A stretch of DNA of 64,000 nucleotides from Cenococcum geophilum 1.58 (lineage: Eukaryota > Ascomycota > Dothideomycetes > Gloniales > Gloniaceae): positions 868,001 through 932,000 of the forward strand of contig KV748237.1 in assembly GCA_001692895.1 (NCBI GenBank), read 5' to 3'. Shown here piece by piece: positions 37,880 through 49,288 of this stretch (position 1 is its first letter; each line of letters opens with the position of its first letter). Position numbers and translations under genes: made by a program. The notes under the pieces are model-generated. The model did no database searches and had not been told where the DNA came from. It was given only the letters and a program-made list of their open reading frames with translations.

Positions 37880-40590
37880 CCCTATACCCTAGTAACCTCT
37901 AACGTAATATTATCGGTATCCTAAAGTTTAGATACCAGATTGGGGTAGACCTAGAAATTAAGCTCCTCTCCTAAAAGAACTAAGCCTTAATAGCTATAAA
38001 TACGGTCCTAATTTTAGAGAAGATTAGCGCCGATCTAGATATAGGCAGGATTATAATAGTAACGTCTCCCGTTATATCCTTGCCGCTAGGTTTAGTACCT
38101 AAAGCGGATAGGGGATAGTGCCGTATTTATAACTTATCCTTACTATCTAGCCGATCTATTAACGACTTAATCCCTATAGCATTTGCTATACTATAATATT
38201 TAATAGTTAATTAGGTTCTCTAATACGTTATATATATAGGCCGTAGTTATATAATTATTAAAAGGGATATTAAGGACGCCTTTCGGAATATCTTATTTTT
38301 TATTAAAGCTTAACGCCTTATAGGGTTCTCCTAGAAGGGTGTAGTGTATTTTAAACATTGCCTCTTATTCGGCCTTTAAACTACACCCTTTTTATTTAAT
38401 CTTTTTATAGAGGGATTCCACTAGATACTTATCTAATATATCCTAAACACCGCCTTAAAGCACTATCTAGATAACTTTATCTTTATACTCTTTAACGCTT
38501 TTATCCTCCCTTAATTGCTTAGTATATATAACTAATTAAGTAATAAATTAGGCATCCTATAAAACAAATTAAAGAATATTAAAGGCACTATGGTTAAAGT
38601 CCTAGGTTATATTATAGATACTCTAAAGTCTAAGTTACGTCTTTCTCCTTTAAAACAGGCTACTATAATTAAGGAGATTAATAAAGCGTTAAGTAGTAGA
38701 TCTCTAACGCTAGTTTAGAGTTAAAAACTAGCTAGTAGACTCGCTTAGAGCGCCTAGGTAATTAGGCTTAGGTATTTATACAACTGCTCTATCTAGGAGT
38801 TTATCTCTACTTTTATAAAGGCAGGTAGTTATCCTTACTAATGGCTAACAGCTAAACTTCGCTAAGACTTGTTATAGTAGAGGGATGCTCTTACCCTTTT
38901 AAATGGTATCCTCTTCTTTAATAATACGGATTAAAAATAATTTTATCTCTTCTTAGACGTATCCGGGATTCTTAATTATAGGGCCTTTTTCTTCCTTAAG
39001 GATTCTTAAGGGACAATATAGCCGCCCTATTTAGTATCTCTACCCTAAGACGATTCTTTAAGCTACTACCTTAATATAAAACACCGCCTTACCCTAATTA
39101 ATAAGCGGGAGGTTTAAGCGATTATAACCTTATTCTAGCTCTAGGCAACGCAGTAGAAGTATAGTTTAGTCTATATCTATACGGATAATATAGTAACACT
39201 CTTAGGATTCTAGAATATAGTGGTAAAAGGACTAGGTAATTACCCGCTCCGTAAAATCCTCTAACTAGCCGTAGCCTACAATATTACGCTCTATATAGAG
39301 TAGGTTTCCTCTATAGAAAACGGGCTAGCTAATACTCTATCTTGTTTTAATTGTGATAGGGTGTTATTACTATACCCATATTAGGATACTTCTAATTTAC
39401 TATTACTATACGCTTCTTTATTATATTTAATCTAACGCTAAAATAGGAGACCTAGTTCCTCTTAAAGACCCCCTACCTAATTTCTGGATTAAGGTAAAAG
39501 CCCCCTTAGAATACTTCGGCTAACTATTATAGTATAGCCTCTCCAATGGAACAAGAGATTTATACTATCCTATAATTAAGAGTTAGGAGGGCTACTGCGA
39601 CTTTTACGAAGCGGTAAAGTACCTAGCGCCCCTTTACTACCTAGGAGAATAGATTACCTAATAGATCTTTAGTAATGCTAGTCTAGGAATAAGCTATATT
39701 AAGCCTACTATAGTTAGAGCCTATATCTCCGTAATTTAATCCTACTATATTAACGCTAATTATAACACCTCCGTCTTTAATAATCCTATTATTAAGAGGA
39801 TCCTAGACGGTGTAACATTTATAAATCCCTCTATTATAGCTAAAAGATTGCTAATTACCAAAGATATTCTCGCCTAATTAGTTACCCTAAATGCCTAATC
39901 CGTTAAGGATCTTAACTTTAACGCTGCCGTTACTATAGCCTTTACGGGATTCCTTTATTTAGGCGAGATTACCTACATTAAGGCTTAGAAAGATAGCTAC
40001 GCCTTCTCTACTATAAAATATACTAGAAATAATATAACGCTGGTAGAGGACTATATAATATTATATCTAAAGCGTAGTAAAACGGATATTAATTACTAAG
40101 GAGTCTTAATTATAATTGCCGCTTTAGGGCAACCTAAATGCGCAGTTTAAGCTATAAAACACCTATTTAAAAATAACCCCTAACCTAGAAACGCCCCTCT
40201 CTTTTACTTTAAGAGATTGGCCTTTATAAGCTACGCGGTTAGAAATAAGCTAAAGTATAAAGTTGCCGCTCTCGGCCTCTACTCTAAGCTCTATAACAGA
40301 CACTCGTTTTAGAAAGGTGCTGCTTAATATACTTAAGATAACGGTTTTATAGACGGCTAAATATAGCAACTAGGCCGGTGGTCCTCACAAGCGTTCTAGC
40401 TTTACTATTTATTATCCCTAAAAAACCTATTCTGGCTAAGTATAAACTTCTAACGTAGAACGCCAATACCGTTCTTATTATTACTCGCCCTAGATATAAT
40501 AGGCGAAGGTATTTAGGCATAACGGCGTGTAGGAGTGCCTATTTTAGCACTCTAATACATTAACTTAAATCTCTCCTTTCCCCCCCTTTT
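37880..40590 (+). pseudogene. Ngaro pol remnant: RT, RNase H and tyrosine recombinase
   Basis: The RT contains IIKRDIKDAFRNI at about 38,255-38,295, the DIRS-type version of motif A. RNase H covers about 38,940-39,330 (YLFLDVSGILNYRAFF; IYTDN near 39,178). The C-terminal recombinase is the diagnostic part: about 40,300-40,420 reads H-S-F-stop-K-G-A-A, then I-stop-Q-LGRWSSQAF-stop-LYY. This matches the HxxR...Y end of tyrosine recombinases, including the tyrosine nucleophile. Stops fall at expected Gln/Arg positions. No methyltransferase domain was seen. Confidence 0.75.
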
Positions 40591-40620
40591 TTATTTTTAT
40601 TTTTTCTTCCCCCTATTTTA
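40575..40620. repeat. Pyrimidine-rich tract
   Basis: A long run of C and T (CCCCCCC, TTTTTT, CCCCC) directly after the recombinase frame and before B1. Probably 3' non-coding sequence of the Ngaro element. Confidence 0.6.
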
Positions 40621-40651
40621 CCTTGTATAGTACAGGCGCTGCGCTTCTAGG

Positions 40652-40798
40652 TCTATAGGCATTACGTTTAGTTAAGGTAGGGCAATCCCCTATAAATAGC
40701 CTTACGAATATACCCATTCTTAATTAATACCTTTAAGCCCGTACCCACTAATTAGATTAATTAATCCTCTTCTCCGCAAGCGTATAAATAATAGATGG
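40652..40798 (+). repeat. Ngaro B1 repeat
   Basis: Direct copy of 40,981-41,127; starts TCTATAGGCATTACG and ends AATAGATGG. Confidence 0.85.
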
Positions 40799-40900
40799 AC
40801 ATGTCTATATGGCTAAGCGAGCACTACAGCAGCACCCCTGCATCTTAGCAACACTAATATCATTAATATTTACAAAATTGAGCCTTGCTTGCTTACTTTC
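40795..40900 (+). repeat. Ngaro A2 repeat
   Basis: Direct copy of A1 at 36,383-36,488; overlaps the last 4 bp of B1. Confidence 0.85.
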
Positions 40901-40980
40901 CCTCCCACTCGCACCTTTTTCTTTGGTTGCATATTTTGGGCTTTGTAAATAGATACTGCAGCGATATACTTGCGCACGGG

Positions 40981-41127
40981 TCCATAGGCATCACGTTTAG
41001 TTAAGGCAGGGCAATCCCCTACAAATGGCCTTGCGAATATACCCATTCTCAATTGATGCCTTTGAGCCCGTACCCACCAATTAGATTAATTAATCCTCTT
41101 CTCCGCAAGCGTGTGAATAATAGATAG
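40981..41127 (+). repeat. Ngaro B2 repeat (right end)
   Basis: Starts TCCATAGGCATCACG and ends AATAGATAGG. Less RIP-changed than B1. Confidence 0.85.
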
Positions 41128-41385
41128 GAAAATTAATAAACAACTTTCTTAATATTAAAGTTTTATCACCATATTCTATTCCTACCCGTTCTTACCACAG
41201 GTGATTATATTAATTATAATTATGATTAATTAGATTATATAGTAATCATAACTTATATAACTAATAAAAGTATTATATGCATCCCTATTTATGAGTTCTG
41301 CATTGTGATCAAATATCACCACCAGTTATATATGGCTCATTTGTTTTCCTCCCATACCCTGGAACACAAGACTTTATAAACCACT
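41128..41385. other. AT-rich transition to gene island
   Basis: No open frame or repeat match. Base composition shifts from RIP-type to gene-like within about 200 bp. Confidence 0.5.
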
Positions 41386-42002
41386 CTACCCAGACGCTTT
41401 TGCATCCCACAATATCAAACCTCGCTCGTCCTGAAGTTCTTGCCCAGAGCATTCCGCTGAGGCCCTGGACGAGACGGGCTGTGCAGGGATTTGCATGGAT
41501 GCGGAGGATCTCGTGCGCGGAATCGAAAGTAACGGTACGAAGCGTGTCCGGCAGAGCACGGAAGGCTTGCCGCCATTCCCAGCATAAGGGTCGATGCTAG
41601 GTCCACCAGTTCCTCTAATCTCGTCTGTGGTGAGTTGCACATTTTCTAGTGGGCATAGAAGAATAACGCGTAGATGTTGTAACCGTAGAGGTCGGTCGGT
41701 TTGGCCTTTGAAGAGAAGCTCGGAAGTCTCCTGATCAGTACCGAGAAAGCAACGGGGGACAGCCGGCAAGCGGAATATAGGGGTACCATTCTCAAACCAG
41801 GTAGTGAAATTTTCCCGACGGAGCTGATGGGAAAGTTTCAAGGAAGGACAGCGTGTATGTATTAAATTATTTGTTTCTGGGTTGACTTCGACAGGAATCC
41901 AGTATCTTGGGAAACAAGACTAAATATCTGACGACGAAGCTCAAGAGGAAGTCGGGCAAAGGCACCTAAAGGGGAAGAAATATTAAAAGCCGACTCAACC
42001 AT
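41386..42002 (-). pseudogene. F-box-like / 2EXR-type protein gene with a frame break
   Basis: From the ATG at 42,002 the frame gives FARLPLELRRQIFSLV, the start of a fungal F-box-like (2EXR-type) domain used by putative substrate adaptors. That frame stops at 41,864. The second frame carries the natural continuation (WIPVEVNP..., then CPSLKLSHQLRREN, the usual helical follow-up) and runs open to the stop at 41,386. The switch of frame falls near 41,920-41,940, with no good GT-AG intron to explain it, so an indel is likelier. The C-terminal half after about residue 130 has no recognisable domain. An upstream open extension to 42,059 lacks an ATG. Confidence 0.5.
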
Positions 42003-42814
42003 CTCTTTAGCTAAATATACTATATCTAGATATATGAAGTTTACAGAAGTAGAGATCAAATATAATTACTGGAAATGAAGTGTAGATGCAGCAGGCGGTT
42101 CCGTAAAGTCTCCTTACTAAGCAAAGCACTGCATCATCATGATCTGCCGTTCGACGCAAAGAGGTAAAGGCTCCGAATTTGTCCGAATATCATCTGTATT
42201 GGCCTAGTCCACGAATCAGTGTTATTGTTCATTTGGCAAGCCGCAGTCTGGTGAGTGAGCTCTGGTGAGTGAGCTGTGGTGCCGTAAGCGGGGAAATTCC
42301 CAGGGACCGAGGACCCTTACTAGTCAGCTGCAATAATACAAATATGGCTTCCTTCAAGTGCTCCATTCGTGAGAATCTCTTACATCGCTGAATCTAGATT
42401 TAAAGATGGCTTCTTTTAGTCCGCAGTCAGCTATCACTCCGGCTCTTACTCGTCTACGGCAGGTCGCATTCGTAATGGAAGATCGAGAGGGCCAAGTACC
42501 TCGTGGGAGGTTGGTAGAAGTCCGAAAGTTAGCAGACTCCTCATTAGGCATAGCGGCTTGGCAACCCTAACTTTCCTGCCCAGTGAAATTTCAATAGGCT
42601 GAAGATGCGAGACTGGCTTACCTGAAGCTGTCTGACCGGTCAAATTTAATTTCGGCCCTGAACCGAATATGACTTGTTATACAAATATCCATGTGATTGC
42701 TGATGCTGAATTTTTCCATGGGCAAATGTTCTAGGAACTGAAGTTGTCTATGTCGACCCGGTAGCGGGACAATAGGGATTGAAGAACTTCCTAGGTAAGA
42801 TCGCCTCATCACCC
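42003..42814. other. Intergenic, no supported gene
   Basis: Several short overlapping minus-strand frames without codon or domain support. A 14-bp direct repeat (TCTGGTGAGTGAGC, twice) lies at about 42,247-42,275. Confidence 0.5.
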
Positions 42815-43644
42815 ATGTATATTCTCAAGTGGAATTGCTACTACCATTTTGCAGTTACTGTAGGCGGTGATGTTATCGAGGTATATCATTTGTCTCACCT
42901 TTCTCGGCCCTCCTGATTGAGACATGGGTCGTCTCGCCAATAAAACAGAATACAACTGCTGGCAGGCTTCTCTCAAAACGCGGCGAAGGTGGCTATATGG
43001 TCATAATGCAAACTGAGGATGCTGCTAGACGGCGGGCATACATTGAGCCAAAGGGATTGGGCAGAGTCATTTTCAGCCATGAACAAGATAATGCCCTCTG
43101 TGTTCAATATCACCCAAAGGGAATAAAAGGTGCAACATCAACCTGTACGGGCCTACTACCATAGCTAATGTTTTTACTAGGTGGAGTGATGCCCGAGCTC
43201 GATTCTCACCGCGCTACACCTTAGAATCCCAACCCTGTAACATTCCGCTTCTCTCCGTGGCACGCTTGCGGACCTGATTACAGCTCATATTCAGCTGCTA
43301 TGAAGCGACGATCGCATCTCCACCTTCATGGCGTTGTATGTTGACTAGCACCAGGAGACGTGGACCACGAAGCCGCGTCGAGGGAATGGGAAGACATATT
43401 CGGGATTCCGCGCAGCCGAGACCTCTTAGCATTCACCAATGCTCAAATGGGATTTATACGTGGTGTAGGAGGGCAGCCAGATGGACTGGCGTCTATTACG
43501 ACCGGCGTAGAGGGTCGGGATGAATTCAATGCTATCCTGGACAGGGCAAGGGAAGAAGGGCTATGTGGGGATGGGTGGATAAACATACTTGGTGTGAAAT
43601 TGTATTTCACCTGTATGGGTGAAGGAGCTAAAACGAAACTATAG
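42815..43644 (+). pseudogene. VOC-superfamily (glyoxalase-like) protein gene, two nonsense mutations
   Basis: Three exons can be read: 42,815-42,880, 42,922-43,129 and 43,181-43,644, with introns 42,881-42,921 (GT-AG, 41 bp) and 43,130-43,180 (GT-AG, 51 bp). The joined product is a fungal VOC-like protein, with segments such as VIETWVVSP, KRGEGGYMVIMQTEDAARRR, CVQYHPKGIK, FSPWHACG, EWEDIFGIPRSRDLLAFTN and GLCGDGWINILGVK. In-frame stops occur at 43,222-43,224 (TAG) and 43,342-43,344 (TGA, fits CGA to TGA). The frame stays intact on both sides, so the lesion is point mutation, not rearrangement. VOC proteins are metal-dependent lyases, isomerases or dioxygenases; no substrate can be assigned. 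Confidence 0.7.
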
Positions 43645-44313
43645 CACACCGCAAAGAAGCTCTGCTCTGCAAGTTCCTGTCCCTTGTGTGTTTCAAAAAT
43701 TGCTCACTCTGGCAGCTCATCAGAATGTAATGTTACTGTGAAGACGATGTGTAGCTGAACGAATATTCAGAATCTTGGATGAACCTGAGCGAGTATTGGC
43801 ATATGTTTTGGATTTTCTGGAAATTCACTAAATGCCGCCTATCACGACACCGTAATCCACGTGACTTTGAGATTGGCCATATCAAGACCACCAGGCTAAC
43901 GATAGGAGTGGTAAGAATATGGCCAAGTCTCGAAGGCTACGACCATACATTAAGTCAAACAAGAAATGTCGGTATTCTGAGTTAACTGTTCACAGCTTAT
44001 AACCCCCTAGGCCAATGCGGCTGACGGCATTGCTTCAAATCCATCATATTAGAACTAATTAGCAACGGCGGTCTCACTAACCGTAACCGAAGTGATTCAG
44101 CAAGAGCCACCAAATCTTCGAGAAGGTGAAGAATCTAGGTTACTATTCATATATCAAATAACCTCTGAGTGACTCACGGTGAGTTCACAAGAACTCGCAA
44201 TGTAATGAAGAAGAGTTAAAGATCTAATCTAGTAACAGGCAGATCCTTATCGTTCCATACTCCCGTCCGTTGTAAAACCCTGGCCCTGATTTCTACCCGT
44301 CAGCTTCCATCCA
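43645..44313. other. Intergenic, no supported gene
   Basis: Only short frames without start context or domain; no repeats recognised. Confidence 0.5.
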
Positions 44314-44712
44314 CTAACTTGAGCCATCTCCTTCTCTGGCCTGCGTATGGCTTTGAATCAACATGCCACACAAGCATCCCTTGTAGGTCGACAACTCCCC
44401 AGTGTCTGGACGGCGGAATAGAGCATACTGCTCGTGGGGTCCTTCGTTGAGGAACCGGTCCATTGGACTCAGTCCTTGAGTACTAGTACTCTGCGTCATT
44501 CGAAGGACTTGTGTATGGTAGGGGCAAGTGCCTGGTGGGCCGTCGTTCACAGCTTGTGCTGAGCTTCCTCTTTGAGCGCCTTGTTGTTCGGTGCGAGCCC
44601 TAGAAGACCGTGTAAGCTCCGACCACTTCAACGCAGCATAGCTGAAAGGAAAGATGTGGAGCAGGGTGAGTACTTACGCTGTGACATTGTTGTTCTGATT
44701 ATCTGGAGCCAT
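44314..44712 (-). CDS. Hypothetical protein, two exons, about 120 residues
   Basis: Minus strand. The ATG at 44,712 opens MAPDNQNNNVTA. A 36-bp intron (44,642-44,677; GTAAGT...TTTCAG) keeps phase and joins to YAALKWSELTRSS. The frame then runs open to the TAG at 44,314. The donor and acceptor are textbook fungal sites, but 36 bp is very short for a spliceosomal intron. The protein is hydrophilic, rich in Ser, Gln and Gly, with CPYHTQVLRM and CLCGM segments but no recognised domain and no signal peptide. It shows no RIP-type lesions. The function is unknown. Confidence 0.55.
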
Positions 44713-46141
44713 CAGGATAGAAGAGGTGGGACAGAATCGTGGAGTGATAGAATTGAGTAGCAAGAATGAGGGTTGGATCTTGAGGTTGGAAGACTTGAGA
44801 TTTTTGAAGCATACGGTTTGAACTCAGTGGAGGGGGGCAATTTCCTTTAAGTATCTCAAGATCTAAGGAGGGGCCGGGCGTACGATGATGATGGCAGGGC
44901 ATATCCCTCATTGCCCTGCACGGGTGAAGGCAAAACTGTCCACGTATGTTACGTGGATCGTTCGAAGGAGACGGCTGAACTCGAATTTCACGGATTTACT
45001 TGGGCGGGAGCCATGATCGGAGATGCTGACGACTGGGGAGGGTTGCGAGAGGTGGCTTTACACATTCCCATGCATGATTGGGCCGGCCTTACCAGACTCT
45101 GAAGTGAGATTGGGTATTCGTCTTTTGCTTTCCTCGGCAAACATGGTATAGTGAATCATGCTGCACGGCGGAGGTTGGACCCAAGGCATATATTTTCCTA
45201 GACTTCCATCTATTATTGGACTTGCCTTTTACAATTCCTGTTCGGATTGGATAGTCTCCTTTTGTATACCTGGGCAACCAGACCGCGGGAAATATTTCGA
45301 GAAATAAGACACCTTCTAAGATCTGCCCTGTCTGATTCTTAGCATCGGATTGGGCATTCTTCTTTTGTCGGCCTAGGCAGGCAGGGTTCAGTAGAATTAA
45401 ACGCAGCTAGGCGAAGCTTCGCATCAACCATTCCGCCAGGTGGCTGATCCTTTGATGCATAGCCGTGGGAAATGTCTCAAGAGTTGCTGATAACTGACAA
45501 TGGACTAACCTTCACGATACAGGGTCCGGCGCTTCAACGGGTTCTCCTCTCTTTTATTGGACATGNCTCTTCCTTCTGCACACTGGCGCTTCCATGGCGG
45601 CGGGCAGTGTGCAACCCTTCCCCCACGACGATGGTCGGTCAAACCTATGATCAATGTGTAGAGATATCTATTGGGGAGTCTTCTTTTGTTCACCTTGGCT
45701 TTACAGGGGGCAGGGGCCTGTGCGTTCTCGCTTGTCTGCGCCTCAGATGTCCGGATTGCCCTTTTTAGGTCATGTTTGCATTTTGAGTGACAAGGCAAAC
45801 CCGCAGCCTTGTCCCATATGTCAGCCGTCGCCGCTGACTCTCGTGAGTGGCCGTTCTCCTTTTGCACGCCTTGGCAGACGGTTAAATTTTTAGGGAGCGG
45901 GTTTGCGTCAGCCATGCACCGCAAAAATCCAGATCCCACACGTTACGTCTCCTCTCTGTCACAACTGCTCCTCTAGCTTCTCCAAACTTCATTGCTATTT
46001 AAGATACTAACAAGATCCTTTCTACATCTTCCCCGCCCGAGGGCTCCTTTTACTTTGGTAAAGCACGACCGTGCACCGCTCTTTGAGATAACTGCCAGGT
46101 TGGTTCAAATCCTCTTCCAACGGCGCAATCCTAATATTATA
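44713..46141. other. Intergenic region with degenerate interspersed motif
   Basis: No supported gene. Short frames (for example at 44,911 and 45,505) lack ATG starts or domains. One N at 45,566. Carries the dispersed motif listed at 45,108-45,881. Confidence 0.5.
45108..45881 (+). repeat. Five scattered copies of a 30-40 bp degenerate motif
   Basis: Copies at 45,108-45,146, 45,245-45,281, 45,348-45,386, 45,669-45,710 and 45,846-45,881 share the order GATTGG..., TCTYCTTTTG, CCTNGGCA, and a final CAG/CAGGG-like end. Spacing is irregular (about 100-320 bp), so it is not a simple tandem array. Confidence 0.5.
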
Positions 46142-49041
46142 GATGGAACCTACACGCCCGCAAGGTTTTGCTCAAGTCAATGGTCGTGATGCTCCGGAAG
46201 ATCCATGGGAACTTTGGAAGTCGACAATCGAGCAGCTTTGGATGGTGGAGAATAGGAAGCTCCCTGAGATTGTCAGCCTTATGAAAGACAATCATGGATT
46301 TGATGCAGTGTGAGTTCATCTTCTACCCGAATTGGGTTGGAAATCTTCATTGTAATAGTTAACACATGAATGATGCGGGGGTCACCAGTACAAATACCAC
46401 TTCAAGAAATGGAAGTGGAAGAAGAGCCCTCCGTCGAAAGCAAAGTCGGCTATTGCGGCCTAGTTGCAAACGAGAGCAGCGGCGGGAAAATCATCTACTG
46501 CTATCACTTTCCAGGGAAGACCGGTTGATTGAAAGAATATACGACGACACCTCAAGGAGGCTGCTCGGAAGGATGTTGTCTTGAGTCGTGACTTGGAAGC
46601 AAGCCAACAAATTTTGTTCGGCCCGACTCTACCATTTGGCAATAGGATGTATGATCTAGTAAGCAGCAAATATTGTCTTTTCCCTTAGCGTTCTGACAAG
46701 TTTTAGATTCCTGAATTGGAATTTGCCCTATGGTGCGTTACGGTTGTTACGAGGAAAAGAGATTGATCGCCTTTCACCTTTGGGCTACACCACAACAACA
46801 CCTCAGAGCAACATCGCGATTGCTACACCACCGGCAGGTGCTCCTTCTCCAAATGGTGTACACTCGCCAACCTCAACAGCTCTGAATATGAAGAAAGCAG
46901 TTGATCAAGTCCATCTTTTCATTAGCGGTCGGCATCAAGATCTGATTCGATCCATGGGCACGGAAGAAAGACAGCAAGCATGCTACGTTGCTCTAAGTCA
47001 TGGACTTTTGCTAATATAATAACAGGACAATGTCCACCTGGCTATACCAGTTTTAGTTTTTCCTTTCAAAACTGCGAAACACTGGGGCCGAGGTCCGCGA
47101 GATTGGACAGCAGAAACCTTAAACTTTGGGACATACCAAGAAACCGTACAAATATCCTTGTCAAGCACTCCGAGCATGATTATGAACGGAAATTCTGAGC
47201 AATGGGACCACTCTGAGCTATCGCCATTCAATGCCAGCGCATCACATATATCATCCAGACCATCACAAATACGTCGGTGGGTTATTCATGTAACTCAGGA
47301 TGTGGAAAATTATGTTTCTTCACCTCCTCAGGAGAGTAAAATTCAGGATCCTCAAGGCGAGACTACCTAGACCGGCTGGCCCAACGCTTGGCATCAGCCG
47401 TAGTTCCAGGAAAAACTCCGGAACGGCCTCGAAAATAATGATTTCAGCAATAGAGACGGAATCCCTACCGGTTGCACTCCCGCAAGCGGTGAAGGCTGCG
47501 AAAAAGTCTCCTAACGAAATGCTCCAAGAAGCATTTGGCTTCAGTATTATTGGTCGTAACATTGACCTAATGGGTGGTCTTCTAGATCGAATCGAGTTGT
47601 CAAGCATAGATGCCAGTGGGCATTATCTACTCCATATGGCAGCAACCTATCTTGACGGATTAAGAACTTGTTGTGATATCCTAGATTTACTGCTTAATAG
47701 AATCGAGGCTGTGTTTGGAGCTGCAGATAGACACGTCAACGGGCTCTATATCAACGAACTTGGTTATACTGTACTTGACAGTTTGATGGTCACCATTTAA
47801 AGTCACATACATCTGTGACTCCAGGTGTTTGATGATGCATTGAGAAGTGAGAAGTGTTCCATAGCAGAAGATATCGACATCTGCGGACGCTGGGACGCTG
47901 ACTCTGATTGTATCCGTGCTCGTCTTGCGGAAGGAAAATCAACGATACCTTTTTCCTGGAAACACAAATTCTGTCACACATCAGCCCAAGCTATCTGTCA
48001 ACCGATAAAATACGTCCTATTTGGCTTCGCCAAAAGGACCGGTCTTTTTGGGCCAATTGGGCGTCGGCACTATCTGCCACTCCATTTCGATGCTGTTTGA
48101 TTACTTGTGGCCCGAGTGGCTCATCCACCAAGCATTGCCCCCACTGTGGCCTTAAAACGCAGTCGCGACCCCTACATACCCTAGTTATGACCCCGTTCTA
48201 CCTTGCTCGCTCCGGATGCGAGGATGAGGATCTTTTCGGGATTCTGGGATGTTTGCTGGGTCTTGTTGCAGGGGGTGCCGATGCCTCTTTGATGGCCGAC
48301 CTATCGTTGACGTTACCTCTTGGGAGGGAAGTGCCACCGAGCTTTTGCGGCCACAAGGAAATTTCCCCAGCAGATCTTGCTCGCGGCATTGCCCCTTATT
48401 TTCCTGCCCCTCTGCCTTTCAAAGCCGACGTCGGCTGGCGGTTATTCTGTCATATTATGCGGCAATGCGAACAAATAAAGGAAGTGGAGCGGATGCAGCC
48501 CGGAAATATTCCATATCACCAAGGCTGCGTTTTAAACGCTGACGACTGCAAATACGGGAAGAAAAAGATTTTTATGCAGCATTCTCACCGCCACCAGCAC
48601 CGATTTGGAGAAAACAGAACCTTAGCCATACTCTGGGCATCTGTGCAAGCGGAACTTGCAACTTATAGACGCCTTCGTGAAGGTGAGAGCTGACTGTCTG
48701 AAAAGATTAACTTAGAAATAATACTTCAAAGTCTGGAACTTGGGCTCGAGCCTGCCATCAGGCTAGTGGAAGAAGGCTTGATAAAGCCTTTCTGTGTTTG
48801 CGGTCGACTCTATAGCCAGGACTACCGTCGCCTCGCGGTCCGGGAGATAAGTAGGCGTTACCTTGCGAATCTTGATGTGCGGGGTCGTGCAACATACAGG
48901 GTATTGTACTTCTGAAGGATTGAATATTATATTGCGACATTCGTCTCCTAGGTACTGAATGGACTACCTGAACTGTTCCGGTTTTTAGATGATGCTCTAC
49001 TTAAGCGCGATGGCAGCTTCCTATTGTTCATTTGCTCTTGA
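46142..49041 (+). pseudogene. Clr5-domain / ankyrin-type regulator gene, decayed
   Basis: The ATG at 46,142 opens a Clr5 N-terminal domain (WELWKSTIEQLWMVENRKLPEIVSLMKDNHGFDA), which is split by an intron near 46,311-46,391 and resumes YKYHFKKWKWKK. TAG follows at about 46,460 (former Gln) and TGA at about 46,527 (former Arg). Later blocks in shifting frames match the long C-terminal part of these fungal proteins: SLSSTPSMIM (47,160), ankyrin-like SGHYLLHMAATYLDG (47,607-47,655), DICGRWDADSDC (47,877-47,910), TWKHKFCHTS-type (47,960), LHTLVMTPFYLARSGCEDEDLFG (48,170-48,240), ATYRRLREGES (48,660). A TGA at 48,691 is followed by more same-frame coding to an intron (48,901-48,951) and a last exon ending at 49,041. 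At least three nonsense codons and two or more frameshifts make it non-functional. Clr5 relates to heterochromatin regulators in yeast, but the role of these ankyrin versions is unknown. Confidence 0.7.
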
Positions 49042-49288
49042 GTGGCTGGCCACGGAATGAAACAGAAATTAAAGATACTTTGAAAGAATTGGTTATAGTA
49101 AGTCTGACCGTGGTCTTGTATTTATTTACGATTAAAGGCAGTGGTAGATCGACACTCCTAATTGATACGCGCACACCCCCAAGTGATATACTGACCACCC
49201 CTTGATTTAAGATTAGCCCCCACCACATCTAGTTAGAACGTCACGTGTGTCTAACTCGTATCACCCCCCAAGATTATCTCATGAATCA

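Larger units (their letters stand above)
36383..41127 (+). mobile_element. Ngaro-type tyrosine-recombinase retrotransposon with split direct repeats
   Basis: The terminal structure is A1 (36,383-36,488) - ORFs - B1 (40,652-40,798) - A2 (40,795-40,900) - B2 (40,981-41,127). A1 and A2 are both 106 bp; B1 and B2 are both 147 bp; B1 and A2 overlap by 4 bp. This A1-ORF-B1A2B2 layout is the hallmark of Ngaro-like members of the DIRS order, which integrate through a tyrosine recombinase and make no target duplication. The coding part has gag, RT, RNase H and recombinase remnants. No 5-bp duplication is evident, as expected. Confidence 0.82.

Noticed and set aside
1..41127. Long frames open if TAG and TAA are read as Gln, suggesting a reassigned genetic code
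   Set aside because: The intact genes at 52.3 and 54.5 kb use normal stops and normal Gln codons. The stops occur with matching TGY-to-TAY and TGG-to-TAG changes only in repeats, which is RIP.
36383..41127. LTR retrotransposon interpretation of the repeats at 36.4 and 40.8 kb
   Set aside because: The repeat order A1...B1A2B2 and the C-terminal tyrosine recombinase rule out a simple LTR pair; no integrase HHCC/DDE was seen.
45505..45939. 144-codon minus-strand frame and over-lapping plus-strand frames
   Set aside because: Spans an N and the dispersed motif copies, no domain, competing frames of equal quality.
47908..48693. 261-codon frame as an independent gene
   Set aside because: Its sequence is the C-terminal part of the decayed Clr5/ankyrin gene, and the same frame continues beyond its TGA.
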